Source: Melioribacteraceae bacterium 4301-Me (GTDB lineage Bacteria > Bacteroidota > Ignavibacteria > Ignavibacteriales > Melioribacteraceae). Taken from it: DNA of 64,000 nucleotides. The translations under genes and the position numbers were made by a program. The notes beneath the pieces were generated by a model. It had not been told where the DNA came from. It searched no databases and saw only the letters and a list, made by a program, of their open reading frames with translations. The DNA is taken from assembly GCA_041538185.1 (NCBI GenBank), contig JBGORM010000011.1:1-64000 (forward strand), given 5' to 3'. Shown in pieces: positions 9,437 to 18,619 of the stretch. Within the stretch, counting starts at the first letter, position 1. Each line of letters begins with the position of its first letter.

Positions 9437-10726
9437 ATGAAGAGCATTAGACTTATATCGTTTATTTTTTCATTTATGATTTTAGTCTCATGCAGCTCTA
9501 AAGTTGAGAAGCGCAGAGATGAAATTATATACTGGTCATCAAACAACACTGAGGAAATTGAATTTGCTAAGTATGTAGTTAATAAGTGGAATCAAATCAA
9601 TAAAAATCAAAAAGTAAAATTTCAGCCTGTGCCAGAAGGGCAATCGAGTGAAGAAGTTATTCTTGCTGCAGTGGTTGGTAAGACCACACCAGATATTTAC
9701 TCGAATATGTGGGAAGGTGATGTTGAATCTTATGCGCGTGCAGGTGTTTTAGTTGCTCTCGATACTCTTGAAGGATTTATGAATTTTTTATATGAAAGGT
9801 GCGACAGTTCTGTTATTAAAGAGGTGACCTCACCAGATGGACACATCTATCAAATACCTTGGAAAATAAATCCAGTAATGATGATTTATAATGTTAATGA
9901 ATTCCGAAATTTAGGTTTTTTAGAACCGCCAAAGACATATTCTGAATTTTTAGAAGCAGCAAAAAAATTTCAGAGAGATGTAAATGGTGATGGATATGTT
10001 GATAGGTGGATTGGCTATGCTGAAGTTGTAGTTACTTGGTGGCAAAGACTATTTGATTTTTATCCGCTTTACTTAGCAGCATCAAACGGTGCTCCTCTCG
10101 TAAAAAATAACAAAGCTGTTTTTAATAATGAAGCGGCAAAAAAAGTGTTCGATTTCTTACGTAAACTTTATAAGAATAATTATTTTCCAAAGGAGAGATT
10201 GTCTGTACGACAGGATGTTTTTTTAGATGGAATTATTGCTACTAGATTTACAGGTCCCTGGGAAATTCCACATACAGAAAAATTCAAACCTGAAGGCTTT
10301 AATTATAATTTCACTAACATGCTGGTACCAGATAATCATGAAGGACCTGTATACACATACGGCGACCCTAAAAATATTGTTATATTTAAAAAATGTCCAA
10401 ACCCCAATCTAGCTTTAAGATTTCTTATGTTCGCTCTTGATGAGGAGAACGATTTAAAGTTTCTCGAAATTACAAACCAACTGCCGCATAGAAAAAATTT
10501 GGATACTAACCCAAAATATTTGAGTTATTTTAGCAGAAATCCTAAAATGAAAATTTTCGCATCAGAGGTAAAATATGTAAAAGGAACGGATCAATCGCCT
10601 CAATTAAGGGAAGTTTTTGATTTGATATCACAAGAGTATGAAGCTTGCGTTATTTATGGTAAAAAAACTCCAGAAGAAGCATTAAATGATGCAGAGAAAG
10701 CTGTTAACCTTTTATTTATAAAATAA
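9437..10726 (+). CDS. ABC transporter sugar-binding lipoprotein (family 1 solute-binding protein)
   Basis: A 429-residue protein starting with a lipoprotein signal: hydrophobic stretch and a lipobox ending LVSC at residues ~16-19. The mature part follows the MalE/UgpB-like pattern: IIYWSSNNTEEIEFAKYVV, FQPVPEGQSSEEVILAAVVGK, DIYSNMWEGDVESYARAGVL and IYQIPWKINPVMMIYNV, then the interlobe helices. It delivers a mono- or oligosaccharide to the two permeases immediately downstream (one base from its stop to the next ATG). The substrate is not readable from sequence; the beta-mannosidase and GH130 genes nearby suggest manno-oligosaccharides. The ATG abuts the previous gene's stop, so it is probably translationally coupled. 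Confidence 0.88.
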   Translation: MKSIRLISFIFSFMILVSCSSKVEKRRDEIIYWSSNNTEEIEFAKYVVNKWNQINKNQKVKFQPVPEGQSSEEVILAAVVGKTTPDIYSNMWEGDVESYARAGVLVALDTLEGFMNFLYERCDSSVIKEVTSPDGHIYQIPWKINPVMMIYNVNEFRNLGFLEPPKTYSEFLEAAKKFQRDVNGDGYVDRWIGYAEVVVTWWQRLFDFYPLYLAASNGAPLVKNNKAVFNNEAAKKVFDFLRKLYKNNYFPKERLSVRQDVFLDGIIATRFTGPWEIPHTEKFKPEGFNYNFTNMLVPDNHEGPVYTYGDPKNIVIFKKCPNPNLALRFLMFALDEENDLKFLEITNQLPHRKNLDTNPKYLSYFSRNPKMKIFASEVKYVKGTDQSPQLREVFDLISQEYEACVIYGKKTPEEALNDAEKAVNLLFIK

Positions 10727-10727
10727 A

Positions 10728-11579
10728 ATGAGAAAGAAAATAATTCCATATTTACTGGTATCGCCTTATTTGATTTATTTTTTAGTATTTATGGCCTTTC
10801 CAGTAGGTTTTTCTTTTTTCCTTACTTTTACGAATTGGAATATTATTTCTCCAATTGAATATGCTGGACTGAGCAATTACAAAAGATTAGTAAACGATGC
10901 TGTTTTTTGGAAATCACTTCTTAATACTTTTATCTTTTTGATAATTCATATACCGCTTCAAATTATAGTCTCTCTTTTTCTTGCAGAACTTCTTAATCAG
11001 AAAATTAGACTTCGAGGCTTTTTTAGAGCGGCGTTTTTCTTGCCGGTAATTGTATCTGGTGTAGTTGTAACTATTATATGGCAGCAGCTTTATGGCTTTG
11101 ATTCGGGTTTGCTAAATCGTTTATTAATTAAAATTGGGTTTAGCAAGGTTGGATGGTTAACCGACCCTAATTTAGCAATGCCATCAATTGCTATCATGGC
11201 TACATGGAAAAATGTAGGCTTGTATATTGTACTTTTTTTAGTGGGCTTGCAAACTGTACCCCCTCAATTTTATGAAGCAGCTGAACTCGAAGGCGCTACT
11301 CATATGCAGAAGTTCTTTAAAATAACACTGCCAATAATAAATCCTACAATTTTTATGGTGGTTGTGCTTTCTACAATTGGTGGGTTTTCTTTGTTTATCG
11401 AACCTTATGTTATGACTGGCGGCGGACCGATGAATAGTACTATGTCGGCTGTACTTTACATTTATAAACAAGGTTTCTTTTATTATCACATGGGTTACGC
11501 AGCCACTCTTGGCTTGTTCTTTGCCTTATTAATTTTAGCTGTCGTCATAATTCAAAAGAAATTTGTTGAAAGAGATTAG
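10728..11579 (+). CDS. ABC sugar transporter permease, MalF/UgpA type
   Basis: A 283-residue inner-membrane protein with about six hydrophobic helices. The cytoplasmic EAA loop that docks to the ATPase is visible at residues ~183-205 (EAAELEGATHMQKFFKITLP). The N-terminus (YLLVSPYLIYFLVFMAFPVGFS) matches the UgpA/MalF-like carbohydrate permease family; there is no long periplasmic insertion of the E. coli MalF kind. It follows the binding-protein gene by one base and overlaps the next permease by one base. Together these form an importer whose ATPase is probably the gene at 27129, 15 kb downstream. Confidence 0.9.
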   Translation: MRKKIIPYLLVSPYLIYFLVFMAFPVGFSFFLTFTNWNIISPIEYAGLSNYKRLVNDAVFWKSLLNTFIFLIIHIPLQIIVSLFLAELLNQKIRLRGFFRAAFFLPVIVSGVVVTIIWQQLYGFDSGLLNRLLIKIGFSKVGWLTDPNLAMPSIAIMATWKNVGLYIVLFLVGLQTVPPQFYEAAELEGATHMQKFFKITLPIINPTIFMVVVLSTIGGFSLFIEPYVMTGGGPMNSTMSAVLYIYKQGFFYYHMGYAATLGLFFALLILAVVIIQKKFVERD

Positions 11580-12394
11580 TGATAATGAAAAAAATTTTTC
11601 TTTACATATTTCTGAGTTTAGCAGCAATTATATTTATTTATCCATTTTTTTGGATGGTAACTGCTTCGCTAGCATCTGAAAAAGAAATTGGCAGTCTAAT
11701 TTTCTTGCCTTCAAGTTTTACATTTAGCAGCTATTTGCAATTATTTGATAAAATTCCAATTCTTAGAGCATTTTTTAATAGCATAGTTGTTTCATTTGCA
11801 ATTACTCTTTGCGTTCTTGTTTTTGGTTCTATGGTTGGATATGCATTGTCTAAACTCGAATTTAAAGGACGAAATCTGATTTTTTACATAGTAATTTTTA
11901 CTATGACCCTCCCTTTTCAAATAACATTGATACCACAATATATTTTAATTGTTAAGTTCAAATGGGTTGATACTTATGCTGGTCTGATTGCCCCTTATTT
12001 TATGAATGCTCTTGCAATAATTATGTTTCGTCAATATTTCAAATCTATTCCACAGGATTTAATTGATGCTGCAAGAATTGATGGCTGCGGTGAGTTAAGA
12101 ATTATTTTTGGAATTTTATGGCCTAATTCAATTCCGGCAATTGTTACTGTTGGAATAATTACTTTTATGACATCATGGAACGAAGTACTATGGCCTCTAA
12201 TTGTTGTTAGAAATGAAAATTTAATGACTTTGCCGCAGCTTATAACTTTGTTTGTTGTAGGAGGAAGAGCAGAATCACAGCTTGGTGTTAAATTAGCCGC
12301 TGCTACGGTTCTTGCTTTGCCTATAATTATAGCCTATTTGTTCTTTCAAAAATATTTTATTCAAAGTATGACTTCTTCAGGAATGAAAGAATGA
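11579..12394 (+). CDS. ABC sugar transporter permease, MalG/UgpE type
   Basis: A 271-residue second permease with six predicted helices and the EAA loop at residues ~162-185 (DAARIDGCGELRIIFGILWP). The N-terminus (FLYIFLSLAAIIFIYPFFWM) and the FMTSWNEVLWPLIV segment are typical of the MalG-like partner. The start is either GTG at 11579, overlapping the last base of the previous gene's stop, or ATG at 11585; the overlap suggests translational coupling in both cases. A 181-base gap without a gene follows before the GH130 gene. Confidence 0.9.
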   Translation: MIMKKIFLYIFLSLAAIIFIYPFFWMVTASLASEKEIGSLIFLPSSFTFSSYLQLFDKIPILRAFFNSIVVSFAITLCVLVFGSMVGYALSKLEFKGRNLIFYIVIFTMTLPFQITLIPQYILIVKFKWVDTYAGLIAPYFMNALAIIMFRQYFKSIPQDLIDAARIDGCGELRIIFGILWPNSIPAIVTVGIITFMTSWNEVLWPLIVVRNENLMTLPQLITLFVVGGRAESQLGVKLAAATVLALPIIIAYLFFQKYFIQSMTSSGMKE

Positions 12395-12562
12395 CTGATA
12401 CGAATTACACATTTTATCATAAGTTTTCTTGTGAGTGTTTTTGAATCAATTAATAAAATTAGTGCCTTTGTAACTTAGGGGCGAGTATAAATGCTACAGA
12501 GACATTAAAACACAAAGAAAAGGAAGATATTTTATCAATAAATCATGGTTAAAATTTAATTT

Positions 12563-12569
12563 GAGGTGG
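12563..12569 (+). promoter_or_regulatory. Ribosome-binding site fixing the GH130 start
   Basis: GAGGTGG lies six bases before ATG 12576. An in-frame upstream TTG at 12561 overlaps this site and would add only five residues (ending FN), so 12576 is the preferred start. Confidence 0.6.
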
Positions 12570-12575
12570 TTTAAT

Positions 12576-13478
12576 ATGGGAATAATCAAATATTCTAAAA
12601 ATCCAATTCTCACAAAAAAAGATGTTCCTTTTAATGTAAACAGCATTTTTAATGCTGGATCAACTAAAATTAATGATAAATATTTATTAATGTGCAGAGT
12701 TGAAATGCCTAACGGCAGGTCCTCGTTTGTTAAAGCTGTAAGTGATAACGGTTACGATTTTACTGTTGATTCAAAATTAACACTTACTCCACAAGACCAT
12801 AAAGAACATTATAAATATGTAGAATGGGGAATTGAAGACTCGCGTATAACAAAAATTAACGATAGTTATTATTTAACTTACACAGGTTATTCTAAGTATA
12901 TGCCATTGGTAATATTAGCTGAGACTAAAGATTTTAGTACCTTTAAAATTTTCGGTCCAATTACTGAACCGTCGAACAAAGACTGCACGATATTCCCAGA
13001 AAAAATTGACGGCATGTATTGGAAAATTGATAGACCTAACGCAGAACATCGACGTGACATTTGGATTAGTAGTAGTCCTGACTTGCTGCATTGGGGCAAT
13101 TATAAAGTATTAATGGAGCCGGCAGAAGGAACGTGGGAAAATGATAAAATTGGTTCCTCAAGTCAGCCTATAAAAACAAAAGATGGCTGGTTATTGCTTT
13201 ATCACGGTGTACGTGGATTTGGAATCTCTTCGTTATATAAAATTGGTGTTGTACTTCTTGACCTTCAAAAGCCATGGATAGTTAAAGGAAAATCTCAAGA
13301 GCCTATCCTTTCACCAGAGTTTAATTATGAGCGAATCGGCGATGTTCAAAATGTGGTTTTTTCATGTGGCTGGATTGACGAACCTGATGGTAAAGTTAAA
13401 ATTTATTATTCAGGCGCCGATTCAAATATTTGTCTTGCTGAAACATCAATCGACTATTTATTAACTATCTGCAAATAA
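12576..13478 (+). CDS. GH130 family mannoside phosphorylase/hydrolase (short form)
   Basis: A 300-residue five-bladed propeller enzyme of family GH130. The signature W-G-I-E-D-S-R is at residues 84-90; Asp88 corresponds to the conserved acid of the family. Other family-like segments are SIFNAGSTKINDKYLLMCRVE, SSQPIKTKDGWLLLYHGV and QNVVFSCGW. Known GH130 members phosphorolyse (or in some subgroups hydrolyse) beta-mannosides, giving mannose 1-phosphate. No signal peptide is present, so it should be cytoplasmic and act on imported or internally made beta-mannosides. It follows the permeases and precedes a secreted toroid protein by 13 bases. Which linkage it acts on (beta-1,4 or beta-1,2) and phosphorylase versus hydrolase cannot be decided by eye. 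Confidence 0.85.
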   Translation: MGIIKYSKNPILTKKDVPFNVNSIFNAGSTKINDKYLLMCRVEMPNGRSSFVKAVSDNGYDFTVDSKLTLTPQDHKEHYKYVEWGIEDSRITKINDSYYLTYTGYSKYMPLVILAETKDFSTFKIFGPITEPSNKDCTIFPEKIDGMYWKIDRPNAEHRRDIWISSSPDLLHWGNYKVLMEPAEGTWENDKIGSSSQPIKTKDGWLLLYHGVRGFGISSLYKIGVVLLDLQKPWIVKGKSQEPILSPEFNYERIGDVQNVVFSCGWIDEPDGKVKIYYSGADSNICLAETSIDYLLTICK

Positions 13479-13491
13479 TTCTGATAACAAT

Positions 13492-14784
13492 ATGAATCGC
13501 ATTTTCAAAAATTTGTTTCCCTTTTTGATAATCTGTTTTTTAGGCTTAGTTAATATAAATCTAAGAGCCCAGCAGAAATTTCTCAACACATCACATCTCG
13601 ACTCGCTTTATGAGGAAATTAATGTCAATGGAAATAGCTTTGGGATTGTTCATATTTACAGTGAATATCCAGATTACAAGTGGGTCGGGGATGATGACGA
13701 GGGGATTGCATGTGTAGATGATGCAGCACGTGCTCTAATTTTTTATGTAAGATATTCTAAAGAATATAACGATACTTCATCAGTCTTAAAAGCTAAAAAG
13801 TTGGTTGAGTTTCTTGTTTATATGCAATCGGAAAATGGTTTTTTTTACAATTTTATTTTACCAGATTATTCAATTAATAGAACACACCGAAACAGCATTG
13901 CTGAACCAAACTGGTGGAGTTGGCGTGCCTTGTGGGCTTTAACAGAAGGTTATGATTTTTTCCAAGACAAGGATTCTGTATTATCTAACAAAATAAAAAA
14001 TGCTGTTAGTAAAATAGTTAGTGCAATTAAGCTATCCTTTGAAGGGAAAAAACAAGTCGTTGAACTCAATGGTTTTAAAAGAGCTTCTTGGAAACCCTTC
14101 GCTTCGGCATCAGACCAAGTTGCATTAATTATTGTTGGTTTGAGTAAATATTATCTTTTGTTCGGTGATAATTCCATCCTAAGATTAATAAACGATTTTT
14201 CAGAGGGTTTATTATTATCACAGGAAGGAAGCAAAAATCAATTTCCATATTATGCTTTTTTAAGCTGGGAGAATTCATGGCATGCTTGGGGAAATTTACA
14301 GTCTTACTCACTTTTATATGCTTATGAAGTCACGAAAAATCAGAGGTATCTTAAAGCTTCTTTAAGGGAGATAAAAAATTTTTATAAGTATCTTATCAAA
14401 GAAAATTTTTTAAGCGGATTTTCCTTAAAGAAAGATAACGGAAAAATTGTCTGTGATTCACTTAAAAAATTTCCGCAAATAGCTTACGGAATTAGACCAA
14501 TTGTATTCGCATCTATGAAGGCAGCTGAATTAACAGGCGATGGAAAATATCTTTCTATTGCTGCAGAATCAGCATCATGGTTTTTTGGAAACAATCCCGC
14601 AAAAACAAAAGTTTATTTTGAAAAAAGTGGAATTTGCTACGATGGAATAATTAATCAAAGTGAGATAAATAAAAACTCTGGTGCGGAGTCTACTATAGAA
14701 GCTTTACTTTCTCTTCTTTCTATTGAAAAAAACAAAAAGGCTTGTGAGCTATTAAATAAAATTGTGATGTCGTTTGCTAAATAA
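13492..14784 (+). CDS. Exported (alpha/alpha)-toroid protein related to the C-terminal half of the adjacent GT4 fusion
   Basis: A 430-residue protein with a signal peptide (residues 1-26, ending LRAQ). The body is helix-rich and looks like a six-hairpin (alpha/alpha)6 domain. Three motifs match the C-terminal half of the protein at 15034 in order and in spacing: VDDAARAL (75-82), WRALWAL (144-150) and GAEST (397-401). The counterparts are TDDNARAL (437-444), GRAIWAL (503-509) and GGEST (727-731). The two are therefore probably homologous modules, one exported and one fused to a glycosyltransferase. I do not recognise a named family; a glycoside hydrolase or lyase is plausible from the fold and the conserved paired Asp, but no reaction can be stated. 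Confidence 0.7.
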   Translation: MNRIFKNLFPFLIICFLGLVNINLRAQQKFLNTSHLDSLYEEINVNGNSFGIVHIYSEYPDYKWVGDDDEGIACVDDAARALIFYVRYSKEYNDTSSVLKAKKLVEFLVYMQSENGFFYNFILPDYSINRTHRNSIAEPNWWSWRALWALTEGYDFFQDKDSVLSNKIKNAVSKIVSAIKLSFEGKKQVVELNGFKRASWKPFASASDQVALIIVGLSKYYLLFGDNSILRLINDFSEGLLLSQEGSKNQFPYYAFLSWENSWHAWGNLQSYSLLYAYEVTKNQRYLKASLREIKNFYKYLIKENFLSGFSLKKDNGKIVCDSLKKFPQIAYGIRPIVFASMKAAELTGDGKYLSIAAESASWFFGNNPAKTKVYFEKSGICYDGIINQSEINKNSGAESTIEALLSLLSIEKNKKACELLNKIVMSFAK

Positions 14785-15033
14785 AAAGTGAGTAGGGGGA
14801 AGTTTTTTAATTATTAAAACTTTTTGAAATAGGAACCATCATGAAAATTTCAAATAAATTAAAAGCATTCGAAATAAATTTTTTTCATGGGAACAATAAG
14901 TTTTTTATCTTTTTAAAAACCTCCTTGCAAAGATGTGATTATTTAGCATAATACTTCACTTCATTTGCACTAAGGTAATTAAGAAATAATGGTTAATGTG
15001 CTTGATTAATCAACTTTTCAAGGAGGATAAATT

Positions 15034-17325
15034 ATGAGAAGAGATATTCCGCAAAAAATTGTTTTCTTAGGTGATTATGTGCCCCGTAAATGCGGCATTG
15101 CAACTTTTACTTACGATTTAAGAACAGCAATAGCAAATCAATACCCCCAATGCGAGTGTCTTGTCGTTCCAGTAAACGATAAAATATATGATTACCCTGA
15201 TGAAGTAAGATTTGAAATAGAAGAACAGGATATTTCATCTTATCAACGTGCAGCTGATTTTATAAATTTTAATAACGTCGATATTGTTTCTCTTCAACAT
15301 GAATTTGGAATTTTTGGGGGGCATTCAGGCAGTTATGTACTTGCACTTTTAAGAGATCTTAAAATGCCTGTTGTTACAACATTGCATACCATACTTAAAG
15401 AACCTAGTCCAGAGCAAATGAGAATAATGAGAGAACTTATAAAATATTCTGCTCGACTTATCACTATGACCGAAAAAGGAAAAGAGTTTTTAGTTGATAT
15501 TTATAATGTGAACGAAGATAAAATAGATGTAATACCGCATGGAATTCCTGATATGCCATTTGTAGATCCTAATTTTTACAAAGACCAATTTGGTGTTGAA
15601 GGAAAACATGTTTTATTAACATTTGGATTACTTTCACCAAATAAAGGAATTGAAAATGTACTGAAAGCCTTACCCGAAGTATTGAAAGAATTTCCTAACC
15701 TTGTTTACATTGTTTTGGGTGCAACACATCCAAATTTATTAAAAACACAGGGTGAATCTTACAGAATTAGTCTCGAAAGAATCGCTTCTGATCTTGGCAT
15801 AAAAAAGTCAGTTATTTTTTATAATCGATTTGTAGATATTGAAGAACTAAAGGCATTTATAGGTGCTGCAGATATTTACATTACTCCTTACTTAAATCAG
15901 GCACAAATTACTTCAGGTACTTTAGCGTACTCCTTCGGTTGTGGCAAGGCGGTTATTTCTACTCCTTACTGGCATGCTGAAGAACTGCTTTCTGATGGAA
16001 GAGGAATTTTAGTGCCTTTTGGTGACCATAAGTCTATTGCAAGCGAACTAATTAGCTTGCTTAAAGATGAAACAAAAAGACATGCTTTGCGTAAGAAAGC
16101 ATACATGCTGGGTAGAGAAATGGTATGGAGTAATGTTGCTCATTTATACATGGAAAGTTTTCAAAAAGCAAAAATGGTTCGAAATGAAAAAATCACAAAA
16201 ACTTTTGCAGTTAAGACTTTAGATGAGGCAAGAGAAGAACTGCCCGATATTAGGTTAGATCATTTGATTAGAATGACAGATTCAACTGGTCTGTTGCACC
16301 ATGCTAAAGGTTCTATTCCTAATTTTTCTGAAGGGTATTGTACAGATGATAACGCCCGCGCACTTTTACTTACAGTTTTGTTGGAAGAAGTTTATAAAGA
16401 GCCTGATGTAGTGGAATCATTGGCTAATAAATATGCTTCATTTGTTAATTATGCTTTTAACTACGAGAAAAAGAGATTTAGAAATTTTATGAGTTACGAT
16501 AGAAAATGGCTTGAAGAAGTTGGCTCTGATGACTCGCATGGAAGAGCAATTTGGGCTTTGGGTGCATGTGCGGGCAGATCAAAATTCAAAAATTTCCAAA
16601 TCTGGGCTGTCCAACTTTTTAATGAGGCATTGCCTGAGTTACTAAAATTAAAATCACCGCGCTCATGGGCTTTTGGCATTTTGGGTATCAATGAGTACTT
16701 TAAAAGATTAAGTGGTGATAGGTTCGCTGCACAAGTGAACGAAATATTAACTTCTAATCTCATAGAATTGTTTAAAAGCAATATCTCGGATAATTGGTAT
16801 TGGTGTGAAGAAATTGTTTCGTATGATAACGCTGTGATTCCTCATGCGTTAATTGTTAGTGGTTCTTTAACTCAAAACCAAGAAGCTTATGATATTGGAA
16901 TTAAGTCCTTGAAATGGCTGCTTGACCTGCAGTTGAATGAAACGGGTTACTTTCGTCCAATTGGCAGCAACGGTTTTTATAAGAAAGATGGAATTAAGAG
17001 TGATTATGATCAACAGCCTCTTGAGGCTTATTCTACGGTCTCAGCTTGTTTAGATGTATATAAAATTACAGAAGAAGAATTTTGGCTTAACACTGCAAAA
17101 AAAATTTTTGAATGGTTTTTGGGACGAAACGATTTAGGTCTCCCACTTTACGATACACAAACTTGTGGCTGCCACGATGCACTTCACCCAGACCGACTCA
17201 ATCTAAATCAAGGCGGTGAATCTACTTTAGCATTTCTTCTTTCTCTTACCGAGATGCATATTGTTGAAGCTAATATTCGTTCATTCCAGACAATAAATAA
17301 TAAGGAAATTAAAATAGCCAACTAA
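15034..17325 (+). CDS. GT4 glycosyltransferase fused to a C-terminal (alpha/alpha)-toroid domain
   Basis: A 763-residue two-module protein with a strong ribosome site, AGGAGGA at 15021-15027. Residues ~8-390 are a GT-B family 4 transferase: KIVFLGDYVPRKCGIATFTYDL, VSLQHEFGIFGGHSGSY, VVTTLHT, DVIPHGIPD, LLTFGLLSPNKGIENVLKAL, and the region ITSGTLAYSFGCGKAVIST before the acceptor/nucleotide site. Residues ~395-755 are the toroid module carrying TDDNARAL, GRAIWAL and GGEST, shared with the exported neighbour. There is no signal peptide, so it is cytoplasmic. It lies between two GH130 genes, 19 bases upstream of the second. Donor and product unknown; GDP-mannose and a mannoside are inferred from context. 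A weak promoter-like pair (TTGCAA 14925, CATAAT 14947) lies upstream in a 249-base gap. Confidence 0.8.
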   Translation: MRRDIPQKIVFLGDYVPRKCGIATFTYDLRTAIANQYPQCECLVVPVNDKIYDYPDEVRFEIEEQDISSYQRAADFINFNNVDIVSLQHEFGIFGGHSGSYVLALLRDLKMPVVTTLHTILKEPSPEQMRIMRELIKYSARLITMTEKGKEFLVDIYNVNEDKIDVIPHGIPDMPFVDPNFYKDQFGVEGKHVLLTFGLLSPNKGIENVLKALPEVLKEFPNLVYIVLGATHPNLLKTQGESYRISLERIASDLGIKKSVIFYNRFVDIEELKAFIGAADIYITPYLNQAQITSGTLAYSFGCGKAVISTPYWHAEELLSDGRGILVPFGDHKSIASELISLLKDETKRHALRKKAYMLGREMVWSNVAHLYMESFQKAKMVRNEKITKTFAVKTLDEAREELPDIRLDHLIRMTDSTGLLHHAKGSIPNFSEGYCTDDNARALLLTVLLEEVYKEPDVVESLANKYASFVNYAFNYEKKRFRNFMSYDRKWLEEVGSDDSHGRAIWALGACAGRSKFKNFQIWAVQLFNEALPELLKLKSPRSWAFGILGINEYFKRLSGDRFAAQVNEILTSNLIELFKSNISDNWYWCEEIVSYDNAVIPHALIVSGSLTQNQEAYDIGIKSLKWLLDLQLNETGYFRPIGSNGFYKKDGIKSDYDQQPLEAYSTVSACLDVYKITEEEFWLNTAKKIFEWFLGRNDLGLPLYDTQTCGCHDALHPDRLNLNQGGESTLAFLLSLTEMHIVEANIRSFQTINNKEIKIAN

Positions 17326-17344
17326 ACCATTAACAAAAATCTAA

Positions 17345-18601
17345 ATGTATATGAAAGTAAACAGATTACCAGTTAAAATATTGCCAGATACTAAACGAGT
17401 GATTTTTAGACCCTTCATCATTCTTTCTGAAGAAAGAATCCAAAGAATTATAAATAGAATCTTGCTGCTTTCTGAGGAAGAAACAAAAGAAGAATTATTG
17501 AAAGTAATGGACAACTTTGAAAATCGCCATCATAAAACTCGTCAATTTTTTTATAAACGATTTGAACAAATGAAAAAATTTGTCCCTACCAATATTAACT
17601 TAAGTGAAGAAAGAAAATTATTAATCGGAGCTTATTTTACTCACGAGTATTCATTGGAATCTGCTGCTTTATTTAATCCTTCAATGATTTGGCACCCAGA
17701 CCAATCAAATTTACCCGATAATAAGAAACGATTTATAATTAGTTTGCGAGCTACCGGCGAAGGTCATGTTTCCTCGCTTGTATTCCGCAGCGGAACTATC
17801 GATTCAAATAATAATATAGAGTTAGATGGTGTATCTAAGTTTGCTGTAATGCCAGAATACTTGACCATTGATGATGATAATTATATAGCTCAATTTGCCG
17901 ATAATGATGTGCTTTCAGAAAGGACAATATTTCCTCATTCCCCTTCTGAACTAAATGGAATTGAAGATGCGAGATTTGTCCTTTTTGAAGATGATAATGA
18001 GCATACTTACTACGCTACCTATTGTGCTTACGATGGACATAATATTTCAATGAATCTTTTGCAAACTAATGACTTTCTGAACTTTAAAATAAGCAAATTG
18101 AAAGGCGCTGAAGTTAAAAACAAAGGTATGGCACTTTTTCCAAGAAAAGTTAATGGTAAGTATGCAATGCTTTCGCGCCAAGATAATGAAAATAACTACA
18201 TAATGTTTTCAGACGATATTTACAGGTGGGAATCAAAACAGTTATTAATGGAACCAAAATATCCATGGGAATTTTTTCAAATTGGTAACTGTGGTTCACC
18301 AATTGAAACAGAAAAAGGTTGGCTGTGTTTGAGTCATGGAGTTGGTGCAACAAGACGGTATTCAATAGGTGCTTTCCTTTTAGATAAAGATGACCCGACA
18401 AAATTAATCGGCAGATTAAAAAATCCCTTACTAGAAGTTGATTCAACTGAACGCGAGGGGTACGTTCCAAATGTTGTTTATAGCTGCGGTGGATTATTAA
18501 ATGGTAGCGAAATCGTGTTTCCTTACGCTATGGCAGATTACGCAAGCAGTTTTGCTTCGGTCAACTTAAATGAATTGCTCGATGAATTAACAAATGGATA
18601 A
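17345..18601 (+). CDS. GH130 family mannoside phosphorylase/hydrolase with N-terminal helical extension (long form)
   Basis: A 418-residue second GH130 protein. The signature N-G-I-E-D-A-R is at 204-210 with the conserved Asp at 208. SLRATGEGHVSSLVFRSG, SPIETEKGWLCLSHGVG and VPNVVYSCGG are propeller elements. Residues 1-95 form a charged helical extension absent from the shorter GH130 at 12576, typical of a long GH130 subgroup. No export signal is seen. ATG 17345 is used here, with ATG 17351 as an equally good alternative. It follows the GT4-toroid fusion by 19 bases, suggesting they are co-expressed and act on the same glycoside. Whether it forms mannose 1-phosphate or hydrolyses is not decided by sequence reading. 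Confidence 0.85.
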   Translation: MYMKVNRLPVKILPDTKRVIFRPFIILSEERIQRIINRILLLSEEETKEELLKVMDNFENRHHKTRQFFYKRFEQMKKFVPTNINLSEERKLLIGAYFTHEYSLESAALFNPSMIWHPDQSNLPDNKKRFIISLRATGEGHVSSLVFRSGTIDSNNNIELDGVSKFAVMPEYLTIDDDNYIAQFADNDVLSERTIFPHSPSELNGIEDARFVLFEDDNEHTYYATYCAYDGHNISMNLLQTNDFLNFKISKLKGAEVKNKGMALFPRKVNGKYAMLSRQDNENNYIMFSDDIYRWESKQLLMEPKYPWEFFQIGNCGSPIETEKGWLCLSHGVGATRRYSIGAFLLDKDDPTKLIGRLKNPLLEVDSTEREGYVPNVVYSCGGLLNGSEIVFPYAMADYASSFASVNLNELLDELTNG

Positions 18602-18619
18602 AAAGGTTTCTGATAGCTG

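Noticed and set aside
14925..14953. Sigma-70-like promoter upstream of the GT4-toroid gene
   Set aside because: TTGCAA with CATAAT at 16 bases is a weak match in AT-rich DNA, and promoter consensus in this lineage may differ; it was mentioned but not listed as a feature.
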